Assembly (NCBI GenBank): GCA_902591645.1
Contig: CACJBM010000025.1
Span: 1-26,034 of the forward strand
Source of the DNA: an uncultured Verrucomicrobiota bacterium
GTDB lineage: Bacteria > Verrucomicrobiota > Verrucomicrobiae > Verrucomicrobiales > DEV007
Direction: 5' to 3'
Length of the DNA stretch: 26,034 nt
The position numbers and the translations under genes were made by a program. The notes below the pieces were generated by a model. It worked only from the letters and a program-made list of their open reading frames with translations, was not told the DNA's origin and did no database searches. Below are positions 15,209 through 24,338 of this stretch, in pieces (the first letter of the stretch is position 1; every line of letters begins with the position of its first letter).

Positions 15209-15940
15209 ATGAAAATCCGTAACATTGCAGCAAAAACAGCCGCTGTTCTTGGATGCTCCGCCCTTCTCGCCCTGGTTCCTGCTATTGCAGGCGATGAGGC
15301 TGTTGCGGGTGAAGATCTTGGTGCAGAGGTAAGCGTCGGTTATGATACCGACTATATCTTCAGAGGTGCAAACCTTGGACAGGATCTCCTATGGAGCGAC
15401 GTCAACGTTTCAACATCTCTTTCTGACGGCCTCGGCCTTAACATAGGTGCTTGGTACGCCAACCCAACAGACGCAGGCGACGATGAGCTTGATGTCTATG
15501 CAGGTATTTCAACCGATCTCGGTGGAATGTCTCTTGACGTTGGTACTACCTACTACTACTTCCCAGGTGCAACTGGCGACAATACTCTTGAGATTGGCGC
15601 TGCTCTTGGAACAAGTGTTGGTGCTTTTGACGTAAGCGCAGGCCTATACCACGACATTGATACTGACAACACTTACCTTGAGCTTGGTGTTGGTACATCA
15701 GTTGACCTTACAGACAGCGTTTCACTTGATATCGGTGCTACTATCGGTAACAACCAGGACGAAGTCATTACTGGTCAGGCTGATGGTCTTACAGCTCTTA
15801 CAATCACAGTTGGTGCTCCTATCGGACTTTCCGATAATGCTTCATTGACTCCTTACGTTGGTATCAACGCTGGTCTTGATGACAACGATGGTGATGGTGA
15901 TGAAATCTTCAGTGGAATCTCTCTTTCTGTAGGATTCTAA
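15209..15940 (+). CDS. Outer-membrane beta-barrel protein (TIGR02001-like)
   Basis: The 243-residue protein has an export signal (hydrophobic core about residues 10-27, ending near AIAGDEAVAG). The mature domain is made of alternating amphipathic strands, typical of an outer-membrane barrel. It starts EVSVGYDTDYIFRGANLGQD, the hallmark of the TIGR02001 family of uncharacterised outer-membrane proteins, and ends in a C-terminal strand with terminal Phe (ISLSVGF), the usual BAM recognition signal. Its codons end in C or use a restricted set more than those of its neighbours, and a strong terminator follows, both suggesting high expression. The ligand is unknown; the family is sometimes proposed to be involved in transport. 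No Shine-Dalgarno sequence is seen before ATG 15209. Confidence 0.85.
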   Translation: MKIRNIAAKTAAVLGCSALLALVPAIAGDEAVAGEDLGAEVSVGYDTDYIFRGANLGQDLLWSDVNVSTSLSDGLGLNIGAWYANPTDAGDDELDVYAGISTDLGGMSLDVGTTYYYFPGATGDNTLEIGAALGTSVGAFDVSAGLYHDIDTDNTYLELGVGTSVDLTDSVSLDIGATIGNNQDEVITGQADGLTALTITVGAPIGLSDNASLTPYVGINAGLDDNDGDGDEIFSGISLSVGF

Positions 15941-15966
15941 TTTAGATCTAATCTAAGTAATTTCAC

Positions 15967-15998
15967 AAACCCCCGGTCGAAAGACCGGGGGTTTTTTT
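15967..15998 (+). terminator. Rho-independent terminator after the outer-membrane protein gene
   Basis: A 12-bp perfect stem (AAACCCCCGGTC with GACCGGGGGTTT) closed by a GAAA tetraloop is followed by a run of T up to 15998. It lies 27 bp after the stop codon. An almost identical hairpin follows the pseudopilin gene at 16975. Confidence 0.93.
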
Positions 15999-16309
15999 GT
16001 GTACATTTGCCAAACCATTAAGGGGCCATTCCAGTAATTATCGATAAGGAACATACATTTTTATTCGGGAATGAATTGATTAGATGATAAAAAATAAGGA
16101 TTAGATTAAAAATACCTAAATTTATAGTAGGACAATTTGTGCAAGAAGGGAGAACCTCCTGAAATTTGATAAAGAATGGAGTAAACTTATCTTTTTAATA
16201 CTAGGTGGGGCATAATTGAATTGTTTAGGCCCAAAAAAAGGGTAATATAAAAAAGAAATTCAAAAGAACCCCCAATAAATAGTTAATTCAAAAATCCCAA
16301 ATTGTAACT
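15999..16309. other. Intergenic stretch without a recognisable gene
   Basis: About 310 bp of AT-rich sequence lie between the terminator of the outer-membrane protein gene and the pseudopilin gene. I see no open frame with coding character, no tRNA and no strong hairpin. It must hold the pseudopilin promoter, but no convincing -35/-10 pair stands out. A small RNA cannot be excluded. Confidence 0.5.
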
Positions 16310-16918
16310 ATGAGAAATCACCATTTCCTTTCAATCAAATCAAAACGACAAAAGTCATCAGCATTTACTCTCATTGAGCTTTTGATCGTTATTGTAATCA
16401 TCGCTATCTTGGCTTCCGTTGCTTTTCCGGTAACGGCATTGGTGATGGAGCAGGCCCGTAGATCGGAGGCTAACAATGAAGTTACCCAATTAAAAGCAGC
16501 GATAGGTTCATACGAATTGGAATATTCAAAGCTTCCTTTTGCCTCTGGAAGTGGAGGAGAAGGAGATCTTAGGATGGACACTTTCCAGGATAATATTATC
16601 AGTGTACTAGCTGGTTATAATGTGGATGGTTTGAATCCACGTAAGAAAGCATTTTATACGGGGAAAAGAGCCAAAGATGCAAAGACAGCCAAGAAGCCGA
16701 GAGGTGGTGTTTTTGGAACTGATGAACAATTACAATTGGCGGATCCTTGGGGAAGAGAATATTATATCGTGATAGATTCAAACTATGATAACATTCTTGA
16801 AGATCTTCCAGGAGCTGAAGATGAAGAGGTCAGAGCTTCGGTTGCGGTATGGTCAAGAGGCAAGCAGAAGGATGGTGAAGATTTACCCAAAGAAAAGTGG
16901 ATAAAATCTGGTTTTTAA
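16310..16918 (+). CDS. Type II secretion/type IV pilus-like pseudopilin
   Basis: The 202-residue protein has a prepilin N-terminal methylation motif: a basic leader of 18 residues, then A|FTLIELLIVIVIIAILASVA, with Phe +1 at residue 19 and Glu +5 at residue 23. The residue before the cleavage site is Ala rather than the usual Gly. A long hydrophobic helix follows, then EVTQLKAAIGSYELEYSKLPF and a C-terminal domain with a LADPWGREYYIVID block, the pattern of GspG-like major pseudopilins and of the many pseudopilins of Verrucomicrobiota and Planctomycetes. It is processed by a prepilin peptidase and assembled in the inner membrane. No secretion-system genes are adjacent, so it is likely one of the orphan pseudopilins common in these phyla. 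Confidence 0.88.
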   Translation: MRNHHFLSIKSKRQKSSAFTLIELLIVIVIIAILASVAFPVTALVMEQARRSEANNEVTQLKAAIGSYELEYSKLPFASGSGGEGDLRMDTFQDNIISVLAGYNVDGLNPRKKAFYTGKRAKDAKTAKKPRGGVFGTDEQLQLADPWGREYYIVIDSNYDNILEDLPGAEDEEVRASVAVWSRGKQKDGEDLPKEKWIKSGF

Positions 16919-16974
16919 AATAAAAGGTCAGGAAATTTTCAGCTTATTATTATTTCGAATTGAAAATTCATGAG

Positions 16975-17001
16975 TCCCCGGTCGAAAGGCCGGGGATTTT
17001 T
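16975..17001 (+). terminator. Rho-independent terminator after the pseudopilin gene
   Basis: CCCCGGTC-GAAA-GGCCGGGG forms an 8-bp stem (one G-T pair), extended by an outer T-A pair, with the same GAAA loop as the terminator at 15967, followed by ATTTTT. An additional AT-rich inverted repeat (AATTTTCA at 16934 with TGAAAATT at 16961) lies just upstream. Confidence 0.88.
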
Positions 17002-17134
17002 ATGTATAATAATATTCATAATTTATTGATGCGATGAATGTAATAAGCAATGACCCATTTAAATTTAGATTTTATAGTTCTACAGGATTTAATTTCATTA
17101 TTCTTAAAAGGGTTCGAATGCATTAGATTTTTAG

Positions 17135-19372
17135 ATGGTTCCTACAGCAAGAGTTCTAGTTGATGGGTCTTCTGGATTGGAGTTTGATTATTCAATTCCG
17201 CAAGACTTGCATGCATTGGTCGTTGTAGGTAGCCGAGTAAAGGTCCATTTGAGAAACCGTCCATCGACGGGAACAGTAGTGGATTTATCCTCCGTTGATC
17301 AAGGATCTGATAATGTCAATTATCTCAAGCCGATTGCGGGACTGATCACGGACAAGCCCATTTTAACTTCAGCGCTCATTGAATTGGGGCGATGGATATC
17401 AAATTATTATGTAGCGTCAATGGAATCAGTGATGCGCAGTTTGATTCCTGAATCAGTTAGAGGCGAACGACATGATTTTAAACGACTTCTCTTTGCGAAA
17501 TTAATTAAGATTCCAAGTGAACAGGAATTAGAAGAAATAAAAAAGCGCGCCAAGCGGCAGGCTTCAATTCTATCAGAATTAATAGAGGCTGGGGCTCCGA
17601 TCCCAATTAGTAAATTGGGAAGAGGGGCACGTGGTGCCGTGGACGGCTTGGTTAATAAAGGACTCATTGAAGTATCGCATGAGATCGTCGAAAGGGATCC
17701 TCATGCGGATGAAGAGTTTATGCCCTCACAGCCACTTAAGCTTACCGATGCTCAAGGGCTTTGCCTTGCTTCCATTTTAAAAGCAACTGAGGAACCGGCT
17801 TTAGCAAAGCCATTACTTCTTCATGGGGTCACAGGAAGCGGAAAGACCGAAGTGTACTTACAAGCCATTGCTGCTACGATTGCGAATGGAAAGACTGCTC
17901 TTATCTTGGTCCCTGAAATTTCGTTAACACCACAGACAGTAGCGCGTTTCAAGAGGCGCTTTGCAGAGATTCAGCAAAAAGTTGCGGTGCTGCATAGTCA
18001 TTTGAGTGGGGGTGAACGTTTTGATGAGTGGCATAAGATAGTAGAGGGGAATGCTAAGATTGTGATTGGTGCGAGGAGTGCTCTCTTTGCGCCATTACAA
18101 AATTTAGGGTTGATCGTAGTAGATGAAGAGCATGAGGGCAGTTATAAACAGGACACTGCACCGCGGTATCATGCGCGTGACGTGGCCGTGGTCAGAGCAA
18201 AGATCGAGGGTAGTGTGGTTGTATTGGGTAGTGCCACACCATCTCTAGAGTCAATTCACAATACTCGGATAGGGAAGTATCAGCTCATAGAATTAAAGGA
18301 ACGAGTTGATGATTGCAGTTTACCCTTGATTAGGATCATAGATTTAAAGAAAGAGGCACGCAATTTATCAAAGTCAGGAGGCCCTGCCATTATATCTGAG
18401 CGACTGCGAAGTGCGGTTGATGAGAGGTTGGCCAAAGGGGAACAGGTCATTTTGTTTTTAAACCGAAGAGGTTTTGCCACTTCTCTGAGTTGTCCTGGAT
18501 GTGGTCATGTGTGTGGCTGCCCTCATTGTAGTGTTTCACTTACCTTTCACCGGAAACAAGAGAAGCTCGTATGTCATATGTGTGGTTATCAGAGAGTCGC
18601 GCCTCGCAAGTGTCCGGAATGTAAAGATCCTTCCATTCGTTTTGCGGGTTATGGTACTGAGAAAGTCGAAGAAATTTTAAGGAAGGTATTTCCTAGTGCT
18701 CGTTTAGCGAGAGTGGACACGGATACGATGTCCAGAAAAGGTGCTTTGAGAAAAACCTTGAATAATTTTAAAGCAGCCAAACTGGATATGTTGGTTGGGA
18801 CCCAGATGATCGCTAAGGGGTTGCACTTTCCGAACGTTACATTAGTCGGAATTCTGAATGCCGACATCGGTCTGCACATTCCAGACTTCCGTGCAGGGGA
18901 GAGAACTTTTCAACTTCTTACGCAGGTAGCAGGCAGGGCAGGAAGAGGTGAGATGGAAGGAGAAGTCATTATTCAGACGTTCACCCCTCAGAGTCCTTCT
19001 GTTCAGTTTGCCCGTCACCATGATTATATTGGTTTCTCTGATCAGGAACTGGAATTTCGAAAGAGTTTTTCTTACCCACCCTATTGTCACTGTTTGATTG
19101 TCACTGTCCGATCGGAGCATGCTAGGATGGCTGAATTTACTTTGCAGACTTTGCATAGGAAGCTTGCAAAAGAATTACCGAAGACAATCATTATGGGAGA
19201 ACCACTCGAGTCGCCATTAGCCAAGGCAGCGGGTCAGTTTAGATTTCAAGTCATGCTTCGTTCTCCTAATGCTAGAGCAATGACTAAATATGTCAGGTCG
19301 ATTATGGATGCGTTGACAGTCCCCGATGAGGTAGTGGCTGCTGTCGATGTTGACCCTATTTACTTATCTTAA
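17135..19372 (+). CDS. priA: Primosomal protein N' (replication restart helicase)
   Basis: PriA recognises abandoned replication forks and reloads the replisome, as a 3'-5' DNA helicase. The 745-residue protein matches the family from end to end. The N-terminal 3'-DNA-binding domain (about 1-105) is followed by a winged-helix region. Helicase lobe 1 has Walker A GVTGSGKT (231-238), DEEH (330-333) and GSATPS. Eight zinc-ligand cysteines lie at 453, 456, 462, 465, 480, 483, 493 and 496, and lobe 2 has GTQMIAKGLHFPNVTLVG and QVAGRAGRG. Length is typical. It starts at ATG 17135, which puts the conserved AxVLVD strand at the N-terminus. It follows the pseudopilin terminator by 133 bp and converges on a lipoprotein gene only 5 bp past its stop. 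Confidence 0.97.
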   Translation: MVPTARVLVDGSSGLEFDYSIPQDLHALVVVGSRVKVHLRNRPSTGTVVDLSSVDQGSDNVNYLKPIAGLITDKPILTSALIELGRWISNYYVASMESVMRSLIPESVRGERHDFKRLLFAKLIKIPSEQELEEIKKRAKRQASILSELIEAGAPIPISKLGRGARGAVDGLVNKGLIEVSHEIVERDPHADEEFMPSQPLKLTDAQGLCLASILKATEEPALAKPLLLHGVTGSGKTEVYLQAIAATIANGKTALILVPEISLTPQTVARFKRRFAEIQQKVAVLHSHLSGGERFDEWHKIVEGNAKIVIGARSALFAPLQNLGLIVVDEEHEGSYKQDTAPRYHARDVAVVRAKIEGSVVVLGSATPSLESIHNTRIGKYQLIELKERVDDCSLPLIRIIDLKKEARNLSKSGGPAIISERLRSAVDERLAKGEQVILFLNRRGFATSLSCPGCGHVCGCPHCSVSLTFHRKQEKLVCHMCGYQRVAPRKCPECKDPSIRFAGYGTEKVEEILRKVFPSARLARVDTDTMSRKGALRKTLNNFKAAKLDMLVGTQMIAKGLHFPNVTLVGILNADIGLHIPDFRAGERTFQLLTQVAGRAGRGEMEGEVIIQTFTPQSPSVQFARHHDYIGFSDQELEFRKSFSYPPYCHCLIVTVRSEHARMAEFTLQTLHRKLAKELPKTIIMGEPLESPLAKAAGQFRFQVMLRSPNARAMTKYVRSIMDALTVPDEVVAAVDVDPIYLS

Positions 19373-19377
19373 AATTA

Positions 19378-19800
19378 TCAGTTTCTATAGTGGAAGTGAA
19401 GTGACCTTGGACGTACTGGGGCGAAGTATCTCCTTGGAGGTCTTGGAATATAGGTATGATAGTGATGAGCAGGACGAATTATCGGAGGTGAAGGTCTATA
19501 ATATCTCGTTGGTGTAACGTATCCATTTTCCTGATCCTGAGCATTTCCAAGTGTTGAACCGGCAGCGGCTCCAATGATCCCACCGATAGCCGCACCTTCT
19601 AGCGGGCGCCCTGATTGATTACCAACGATTGCGCCAAGTGCAGCGCCTGTTAATCCACCAGTCACAGAACCTCTCTGTGATGCAGGACCTGATCCATACA
19701 TGTCTGAGGTGCATGAAGTTCCCATTAGTGCCATCGCGACTGATCCAATGATTAATAAAGAAGATTGTAAAGTTTTCATGGAACTTTTGACTCTTTTCAT
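19378..19800 (-). CDS. Glycine-zipper lipoprotein
   Basis: The 140-residue product has a lipoprotein signal ending in GTSC. The mature part has a glycine-zipper segment of two tandem units (GGLTGAALGAIVGNQSGR, then GAAIGGIIGAAAGSTLGN), which in this family forms membrane-inserting helix hairpins. It ends in a Pro/Arg/Tyr/His-rich tail. ATG 19800 is the longest start; the in-frame ATG 19779 gives a more ordinary signal peptide (MKTLQSSLLIIG) and may be the true one. It is a paralogue of the shorter lipoprotein encoded just upstream (19888-20175), sharing the G-x-x-x-G-N-Q-S-G repeat. An outer-membrane-associated role is expected; the molecular function is unknown. Confidence 0.8.
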   Translation of the reverse strand: MKRVKSSMKTLQSSLLIIGSVAMALMGTSCTSDMYGSGPASQRGSVTGGLTGAALGAIVGNQSGRPLEGAAIGGIIGAAAGSTLGNAQDQENGYVTPTRYYRPSPPIIRPAHHYHTYIPRPPRRYFAPVRPRSLHFHYRN

Positions 19801-19823
19801 AGAGAGATATTCAAATTAAATAC

Positions 19824-19854
19824 AAAAAATACCGTTCCCATGAGGAAACGGTAT
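19824..19854 (-). terminator. Rho-independent terminator of the upstream glycine-zipper gene
   Basis: On the minus strand ATACCGTT and AACGGTAT (19847-19854 and 19829-19836) form an 8-bp stem, followed by a T6 run (19824-19829 as A's on the plus strand). It lies between the two lipoprotein genes, so they are probably transcribed separately. Confidence 0.8.
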
Positions 19855-19887
19855 CTTTTAAAGGATTAGATAATAAAAAAGGATGCT

Positions 19888-20175
19888 TTAATAACGGTTA
19901 TTTTGCCGGGTTGCGCTTTGATTACTTTGTTGTTGTTGAGCATTTTGTTTGTCCTTTTTGTCTCCCAGAAATGCGCCAGTTCCTGCGCCGAGGGCACCTC
20001 CCAGTAGGGCACCTTTGGCCGCATCACCTGACTGGTTGCCGATGATTGCGCCAGTTCCTGCGCCGATGAGGCCACCCAGTACGGCACTGCTTTGGGCATT
20101 TGGTCCACATGAAGTAGAAAAGAGAGCGAGTCCGAGACTCGCGCTAGCTATAAGTAGGAATCGATAGAGTTTCAT
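19888..20175 (-). CDS. Glycine-zipper lipoprotein (short paralogue)
   Basis: This 95-residue protein has a clear lipoprotein signal (MKLYRFLLIASASLGLALF, lipobox STSC). Two glycine-zipper units follow (VLGGLIGAGTGAIIGNQSG and GALLGGALGAGTGAFLGD), then a Gln/Asn-rich hydrophilic tail ending RQNNRY. The zipper is the same type as in the lipoprotein at 19378-19800, pointing to a tandem duplication with divergent tails. It has its own terminator downstream. Such proteins are usually placed in the outer membrane or periplasm; no precise function is known. Confidence 0.82.
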   Translation of the reverse strand: MKLYRFLLIASASLGLALFSTSCGPNAQSSAVLGGLIGAGTGAIIGNQSGDAAKGALLGGALGAGTGAFLGDKKDKQNAQQQQSNQSATRQNNRY

Positions 20176-20286
20176 AGTTAATTATTAATATATCTAAAAT
20201 AGACTCATTTGACGGTTTTCGCGAATGATCTATTCAATTAAATGTTGTTTTCATTATAGAAAACGCCCATTTAAAGCGATTCTTTC

Positions 20287-20328
20287 AAAAAAAACCCCAA
20301 GCCCTAAGAAAATAGGGTTTGGGGTTTT
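20287..20328 (-). terminator. Rho-independent terminator of the pyruvate phosphate dikinase gene
   Basis: AAAACCCCAAGCCCTA (20291-20306) pairs with TAGGGTTTGGGGTTTT (20313-20328) over 16 bp with one G-T pair and a 6-nt loop. On the minus strand the stem ends in a run of T (A's at 20287-20294), 20 bp after the stop codon. The long stem with A and T tails on both sides may work in both directions. Confidence 0.9.
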
Positions 20329-20348
20329 GTGAGTATCGAATTTTTTTA

Positions 20349-23162
20349 TTACGAAATTTCAGATCTGGATTGACCTCTTTCTTCAAGGACGGCCTGCGCA
20401 GCAGCAAGACGGGCGACTGGGATTCGGAATGGAGAGCAGGACACGTAGTTGAGTCCAGTGCGGTGGAAGAACTTGACCGAGTCAGAATCACCGCCGTGCT
20501 CACCGCAGATGCCGATTTTTAGATTGGGCTTGGTTGAACGTCCGCCTTGCACACCCATTTCAACAAGTTGACCTACACCTTCCTGATCGAGACCAGCGAA
20601 TGGGTTGTTGCTGAGAACTTCCGCATCCTGATAAGTTGGTAGGAAGCTAGAGGAGTCATCACGAGACAGTCCGAGTCCGGTCTGGGTAAGGTCGTTAGTT
20701 CCGAAAGAGAAGAACTCTGCGTGCTCAGCCACTTTATCAGCGGTGATGGCAGCGCGGGGAATCTCGATCATGGTTCCAACGGTGTACTTCAACTGGGACT
20801 TCTTGAGTCCGAGCTTGTTGCGAACACTAGCGGCGGTATCGTCGATGACCTGTTTTTGGAGTTCAAGCTCACGAGCGTAGGAGACGAGTGGGACCATGAT
20901 TTCAGGGAGTACCTTTGTTCCTTTAGCTTGAACCGCAGCCGCAGCTTCAAGGATAGCCTCGACCTGAGCAGCAGTGACAGCCGGGTAGCTGATGCCGAGA
21001 CGGCAACCGCGGTGACCGAGCATCGGGTTCTCTTCGTGAAGATCGTGAATCCTCTTCGTGATGGCTGATGCGCTCATTCCAATCTTTTTAGAAAGGTCCT
21101 TCTTTTGAACGGCATTCATAGTGCCGATGAATTCGTGAAGTGGTGGATCGAGGAGGCGGATCGTTGCGGGGCGACCTGCGAGTGATTTGAAAATGCCAAT
21201 GAAGTCTTTCTTCATGAACCTCTTAATTTTCGTCAGTGCCTTCGCACGACCAGCGTCGTCGTCAGCGAGGATCATTTCACGGACAGAGTCGATACGGTTA
21301 CCCTCAAAGAACATGTGCTCTGCACGTGTCAGGCCAATTCCCTCGGCTCCAAACTTGATGGCCTGCTCCACCTGTTCCGGCGTGTCGGAGTTGGTGCGGA
21401 CTCCAAGTTTACGAAGCTTGTCTGTCCAGCTCATGAGCTCCATGAACTTTTTATAAGTATCGGAGCGCTTGCCAGCGGCTTTGTTCTCGATCAGACCCTG
21501 AATGACCTGGGACGGAGAAGACTTGATGGAACCCTTGTAGACGTTTCCAACGAATCCGTTCAGAGAAAGGTCATCACCTTCTTTGAGAGTCTCTCCATTT
21601 CCAGAGAGTGTCTTTTTGCCATAATCGATGGTCATGCCGTGAGCACCGCAGACGCAAACCTTACCCATCTGGCGGGCAACGAGAGCGGCGTGTGAGGAGG
21701 CTCCACCTTCCGTCGTGAGTATACCATCAGCAGCAATCATGCCGCGAAGGTCTTCAGGAGAAGTGGCCTGACGGACAAGAATGACAGATTCACCCTTGGA
21801 GGCTGCCTTCACGGAATCTTCAGCTGAGAAGTAAATCTTACCAGAAGCTGCACCTGGTCCAGCGGGAAGGCCGCTACCTATCTTGTTTGCCTTGCGCTCA
21901 GTGGCAAGATCAAAGATCGGTGCCAAGAGGTGGCTCAAATCCTCAGCGGGGATGCGTAGGATGGCTTCATCTCTGGTGATGAGTCGTTCCTTTACCATGT
22001 CGAGGGCGATATTGACTGCGGCAAAGCCGGTACGCTTGCCGTTACGTGTCTGTAGCATCCACAGCTTGCCTTCCTCGATAGTGAACTCGACGTCCTGCAC
22101 GTCACGGAAGTGTTTTTCGAGGATCTTGCGGACCTTGAGCAGTTCCTTATGCGATTTCGGCAAGTCCTTGACCATCTTGGCGATCGGTTTCGGGGTGCGT
22201 ACTCCGGCGACAACATCCTCGCCCTGAGCATCAATGAGGTATTCACCATAGAAGACGTTTTCGCCAGTAGCGGGATCGCGGGTGAAGGCCACACCAGTGC
22301 CTGAGGTCTTGCCGGTGTTACCGAATACCATGGCCTGGACGTTGACTGCAGTTCCCCACTCGGCTGGAATGCCATACTTTGCACGATAGACTTTGGCGCG
22401 GTCATTGTTCCAAGAGTTAAAGACCGCATTGATTGAACCATAGAGTTGATCCATTGGGTCTTCAGGGAATGCTTTACCTGATCGTTTCTTAATGAGCTTT
22501 TTAAACTCGGCCACGACCCATCTCAAATCGGATTCCTCGAGTCCTGAATCGTCGCTTACCTTTGCTTTTGCCTTGGCCTTGTCCAAGATCACTTCGTACG
22601 GGTCATGATGTTCTCCCTCATGGGCCTCTACGCCCATGACGACGCTGCCATACATTTGCAGGAACCGGCGATAACTGTCCCATGCAAATTTTGAGTTTCC
22701 GGTCTTAGCTGAGAGTGACTCAACGATCTCATCATTAATTCCTAAGTTCAGGATAGTATCCATCATTCCGGGCATGGATTCACGTGCACCAGATCGGACA
22801 GAAAGGAGAAGAGGGTTCTTGAGGTCACCGAACTTCTTGCCCATGACCTTCTCGATCTTGGCAATGTTTGCCTTGATCTCGTTATCGAGGGTCTTTGGAT
22901 ACGTTTTTTTATTGGCGTAGTAGTAAGTACAAACTTCGGTAGTAATGGCCATTCCTGCTGGAACTGGTAAACCAATTCGTGACATCTCGGAGAGGTTCGC
23001 TCCTTTGCCTCCGAGGAGTGCTTTCTGAGACCCGTCCCCGTCCGCCTTGTTTCCTCCGAAGAAGTAAACGTGTTTTTTTGCTTTGCGCTTATTGACCTTC
23101 TTGCGGGACGGATTCTTTTTCTTTGGTGTTGCCTTCCTAGAGGCGGTTTTCTTTTTAGCCAT
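20349..23162 (-). CDS. ppdK: Pyruvate, phosphate dikinase with lysine-rich N-terminal tail
   Basis: PPDK interconverts pyruvate, ATP and phosphate with phosphoenolpyruvate, AMP and pyrophosphate in the cytoplasm. It serves pyrophosphate-linked glycolysis or gluconeogenesis. The 937-residue protein has the complete family: ATP-grasp nucleotide-binding domain (about 31-400, with [10 protein letters not shown] and [16 protein letters not shown]), swivelling phosphohistidine domain with [12 protein letters not shown] (catalytic His 491), and the C-terminal pyruvate/PEP TIM barrel ending in GICGEHGGD (catalytic Cys 886). Typical members are about 870-890 residues. The excess is at the N-terminus: residues 1-30 are almost all Lys, Arg, Ser, Thr and Pro, before the usual start VYFFGG. 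A start further downstream is not supported by an internal Met before residue 60, so the tail seems to be translated. The gene stands alone, with a strong terminator and no PPDK regulatory protein in view. Confidence 0.96.
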   Translation of the reverse strand: MAKKKTASRKATPKKKNPSRKKVNKRKAKKHVYFFGGNKADGDGSQKALLGGKGANLSEMSRIGLPVPAGMAITTEVCTYYYANKKTYPKTLDNEIKANIAKIEKVMGKKFGDLKNPLLLSVRSGARESMPGMMDTILNLGINDEIVESLSAKTGNSKFAWDSYRRFLQMYGSVVMGVEAHEGEHHDPYEVILDKAKAKAKVSDDSGLEESDLRWVVAEFKKLIKKRSGKAFPEDPMDQLYGSINAVFNSWNNDRAKVYRAKYGIPAEWGTAVNVQAMVFGNTGKTSGTGVAFTRDPATGENVFYGEYLIDAQGEDVVAGVRTPKPIAKMVKDLPKSHKELLKVRKILEKHFRDVQDVEFTIEEGKLWMLQTRNGKRTGFAAVNIALDMVKERLITRDEAILRIPAEDLSHLLAPIFDLATERKANKIGSGLPAGPGAASGKIYFSAEDSVKAASKGESVILVRQATSPEDLRGMIAADGILTTEGGASSHAALVARQMGKVCVCGAHGMTIDYGKKTLSGNGETLKEGDDLSLNGFVGNVYKGSIKSSPSQVIQGLIENKAAGKRSDTYKKFMELMSWTDKLRKLGVRTNSDTPEQVEQAIKFGAEGIGLTRAEHMFFEGNRIDSVREMILADDDAGRAKALTKIKRFMKKDFIGIFKSLAGRPATIRLLDPPLHEFIGTMNAVQKKDLSKKIGMSASAITKRIHDLHEENPMLGHRGCRLGISYPAVTAAQVEAILEAAAAVQAKGTKVLPEIMVPLVSYARELELQKQVIDDTAASVRNKLGLKKSQLKYTVGTMIEIPRAAITADKVAEHAEFFSFGTNDLTQTGLGLSRDDSSSFLPTYQDAEVLSNNPFAGLDQEGVGQLVEMGVQGGRSTKPNLKIGICGEHGGDSDSVKFFHRTGLNYVSCSPFRIPVARLAAAQAVLEERGQSRSEIS

Positions 23163-23345
23163 GAATACTTTGTGGTATGATGTTTTTGAAATAGTACAGG
23201 AGGTTTTTGATGTCGCTTTCTTTCCTAGTAAATTAATTAATAAAGGCCTTCATTTATTGGGGCGAGCGGAACTTTATCAGAGCGTTTTGGTGTGTCAATT
23301 AGGCGTTTTTTAATATCTCTTATTATTGGCTGATTTGATGGCAAT

Positions 23346-24338
23346 TTAAGAGATTACGGATTCGCCTCTGGCCTCGCGTTCGATCTGCTCTTCGATCCAT
23401 GCATAAGTCTTTGCAAGGCCCGTTCTGAGATCCACTTCAGGTTCCCATTTTAGCTTATCAAGGATCAATGAATTATCGCTGTTCCTTCCCCGGACACCCT
23501 GAGGCGCGTCTAGATTATGTTCCCGTTCCACTTCGACTCCTGCAATTTCAGAAATGATATCTATGAGCTGGTTGATGGAAACGAGTTCGGACCGACCAAG
23601 ATTGATAGGGTCACTGAAATCCGATTCCATGAGTTTGTCGAGTCCAGTGATACAATCATCAATGTACATGAAGCTGCGAGTCTGTTCACCATCTCCCCAG
23701 ACTTCTATTTTTAAGTTGCCGGATTCTTTTGCTTCGATGATTTTTCTGCTCAGTGCTGCTGGGGCTTTTTCTCGGCCCCCTCTCCAAGTCCCATCCGGTC
23801 CGTAGACGTTGTGAAACCGAACGACCCGAACCTCCATACCGAAGTCCTCTTCAAAGTGCTTACACATACGTTCGCTGAAGAGTTTTTCCCAACCATAACC
23901 ATCTTCCGGCATGGCCGGATAAGCGTCCGCTTCTTTTAATGCGGTGACTGTGGTGTCTGTCTGTTTGTCAGCAGCATAAACGCAAGCGCTTGATGAATAG
24001 AGATATTTTTTGATTTGGAATTCTTTTGCAGCCATTAGCAAGTGAGTGTTAATGAGGATGCTGAGCATGCAGAGTGCCTTATTGTTTTCAATAAAACCCA
24101 TGCCCCCCATGTTGCAGGCCAGATTGTAAACCTCATCACAACCTTCACTCGCCGAGAAGCAGGCGTCTTTCTCCTCCAAATTGGCTACAATATTTTCTGC
24201 TCCTTCAGTCCTTTGGTACCATTGGTCCAGTGGTTTTACATCAACGACACGAACATCATGGCCGCGACTCACTAGTGACTTAGCAAGGTGACCGCCGATG
24301 AATCCACCGCCACCGGCTACAAGAATTTTTTTGCTCAT
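23346..24338 (-). CDS. GDP-mannose 3,5-epimerase-like NAD-dependent epimerase
   Basis: This 330-residue extended short-chain dehydrogenase resembles GDP-mannose 3,5-epimerase, which makes GDP-L-galactose (and GDP-L-gulose) from GDP-D-mannose. The Rossmann motif is GGGGFIGG (9-16). MGGMGFIENN (77-86), SSACVY with catalytic-type Cys 119, YGWEK (Tyr 148, Lys 152), RFHNVYGPDGTWRGGREKAP (174-193, with the second catalytic-type Lys 191), MWGDG-like VWGDGEQTRSF and GVRGRNSDN all follow the plant enzyme closely. Length is a little under the plant enzyme's, mainly from a shorter N-terminus. A verrucomicrobial homologue from Methylacidiphilum has, as I recall, been shown to have this activity. The product would be a nucleotide sugar for surface polysaccharide. 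The gene stands alone between PPDK and an RNase R gene. An alternative is another C3/C5 epimerase of the same subfamily. Confidence 0.85.
   Translation of the reverse strand: MSKKILVAGGGGFIGGHLAKSLVSRGHDVRVVDVKPLDQWYQRTEGAENIVANLEEKDACFSASEGCDEVYNLACNMGGMGFIENNKALCMLSILINTHLLMAAKEFQIKKYLYSSSACVYAADKQTDTTVTALKEADAYPAMPEDGYGWEKLFSERMCKHFEEDFGMEVRVVRFHNVYGPDGTWRGGREKAPAALSRKIIEAKESGNLKIEVWGDGEQTRSFMYIDDCITGLDKLMESDFSDPINLGRSELVSINQLIDIISEIAGVEVEREHNLDAPQGVRGRNSDNSLILDKLKWEPEVDLRTGLAKTYAWIEEQIEREARGESVIS

Noticed and set aside
21883..22441. Long open frames on both strands within the PPDK gene
   Set aside because: They overlap a complete and highly conserved coding sequence, give biased arginine/serine-rich translations, and match no family; they are codon-bias shadows.
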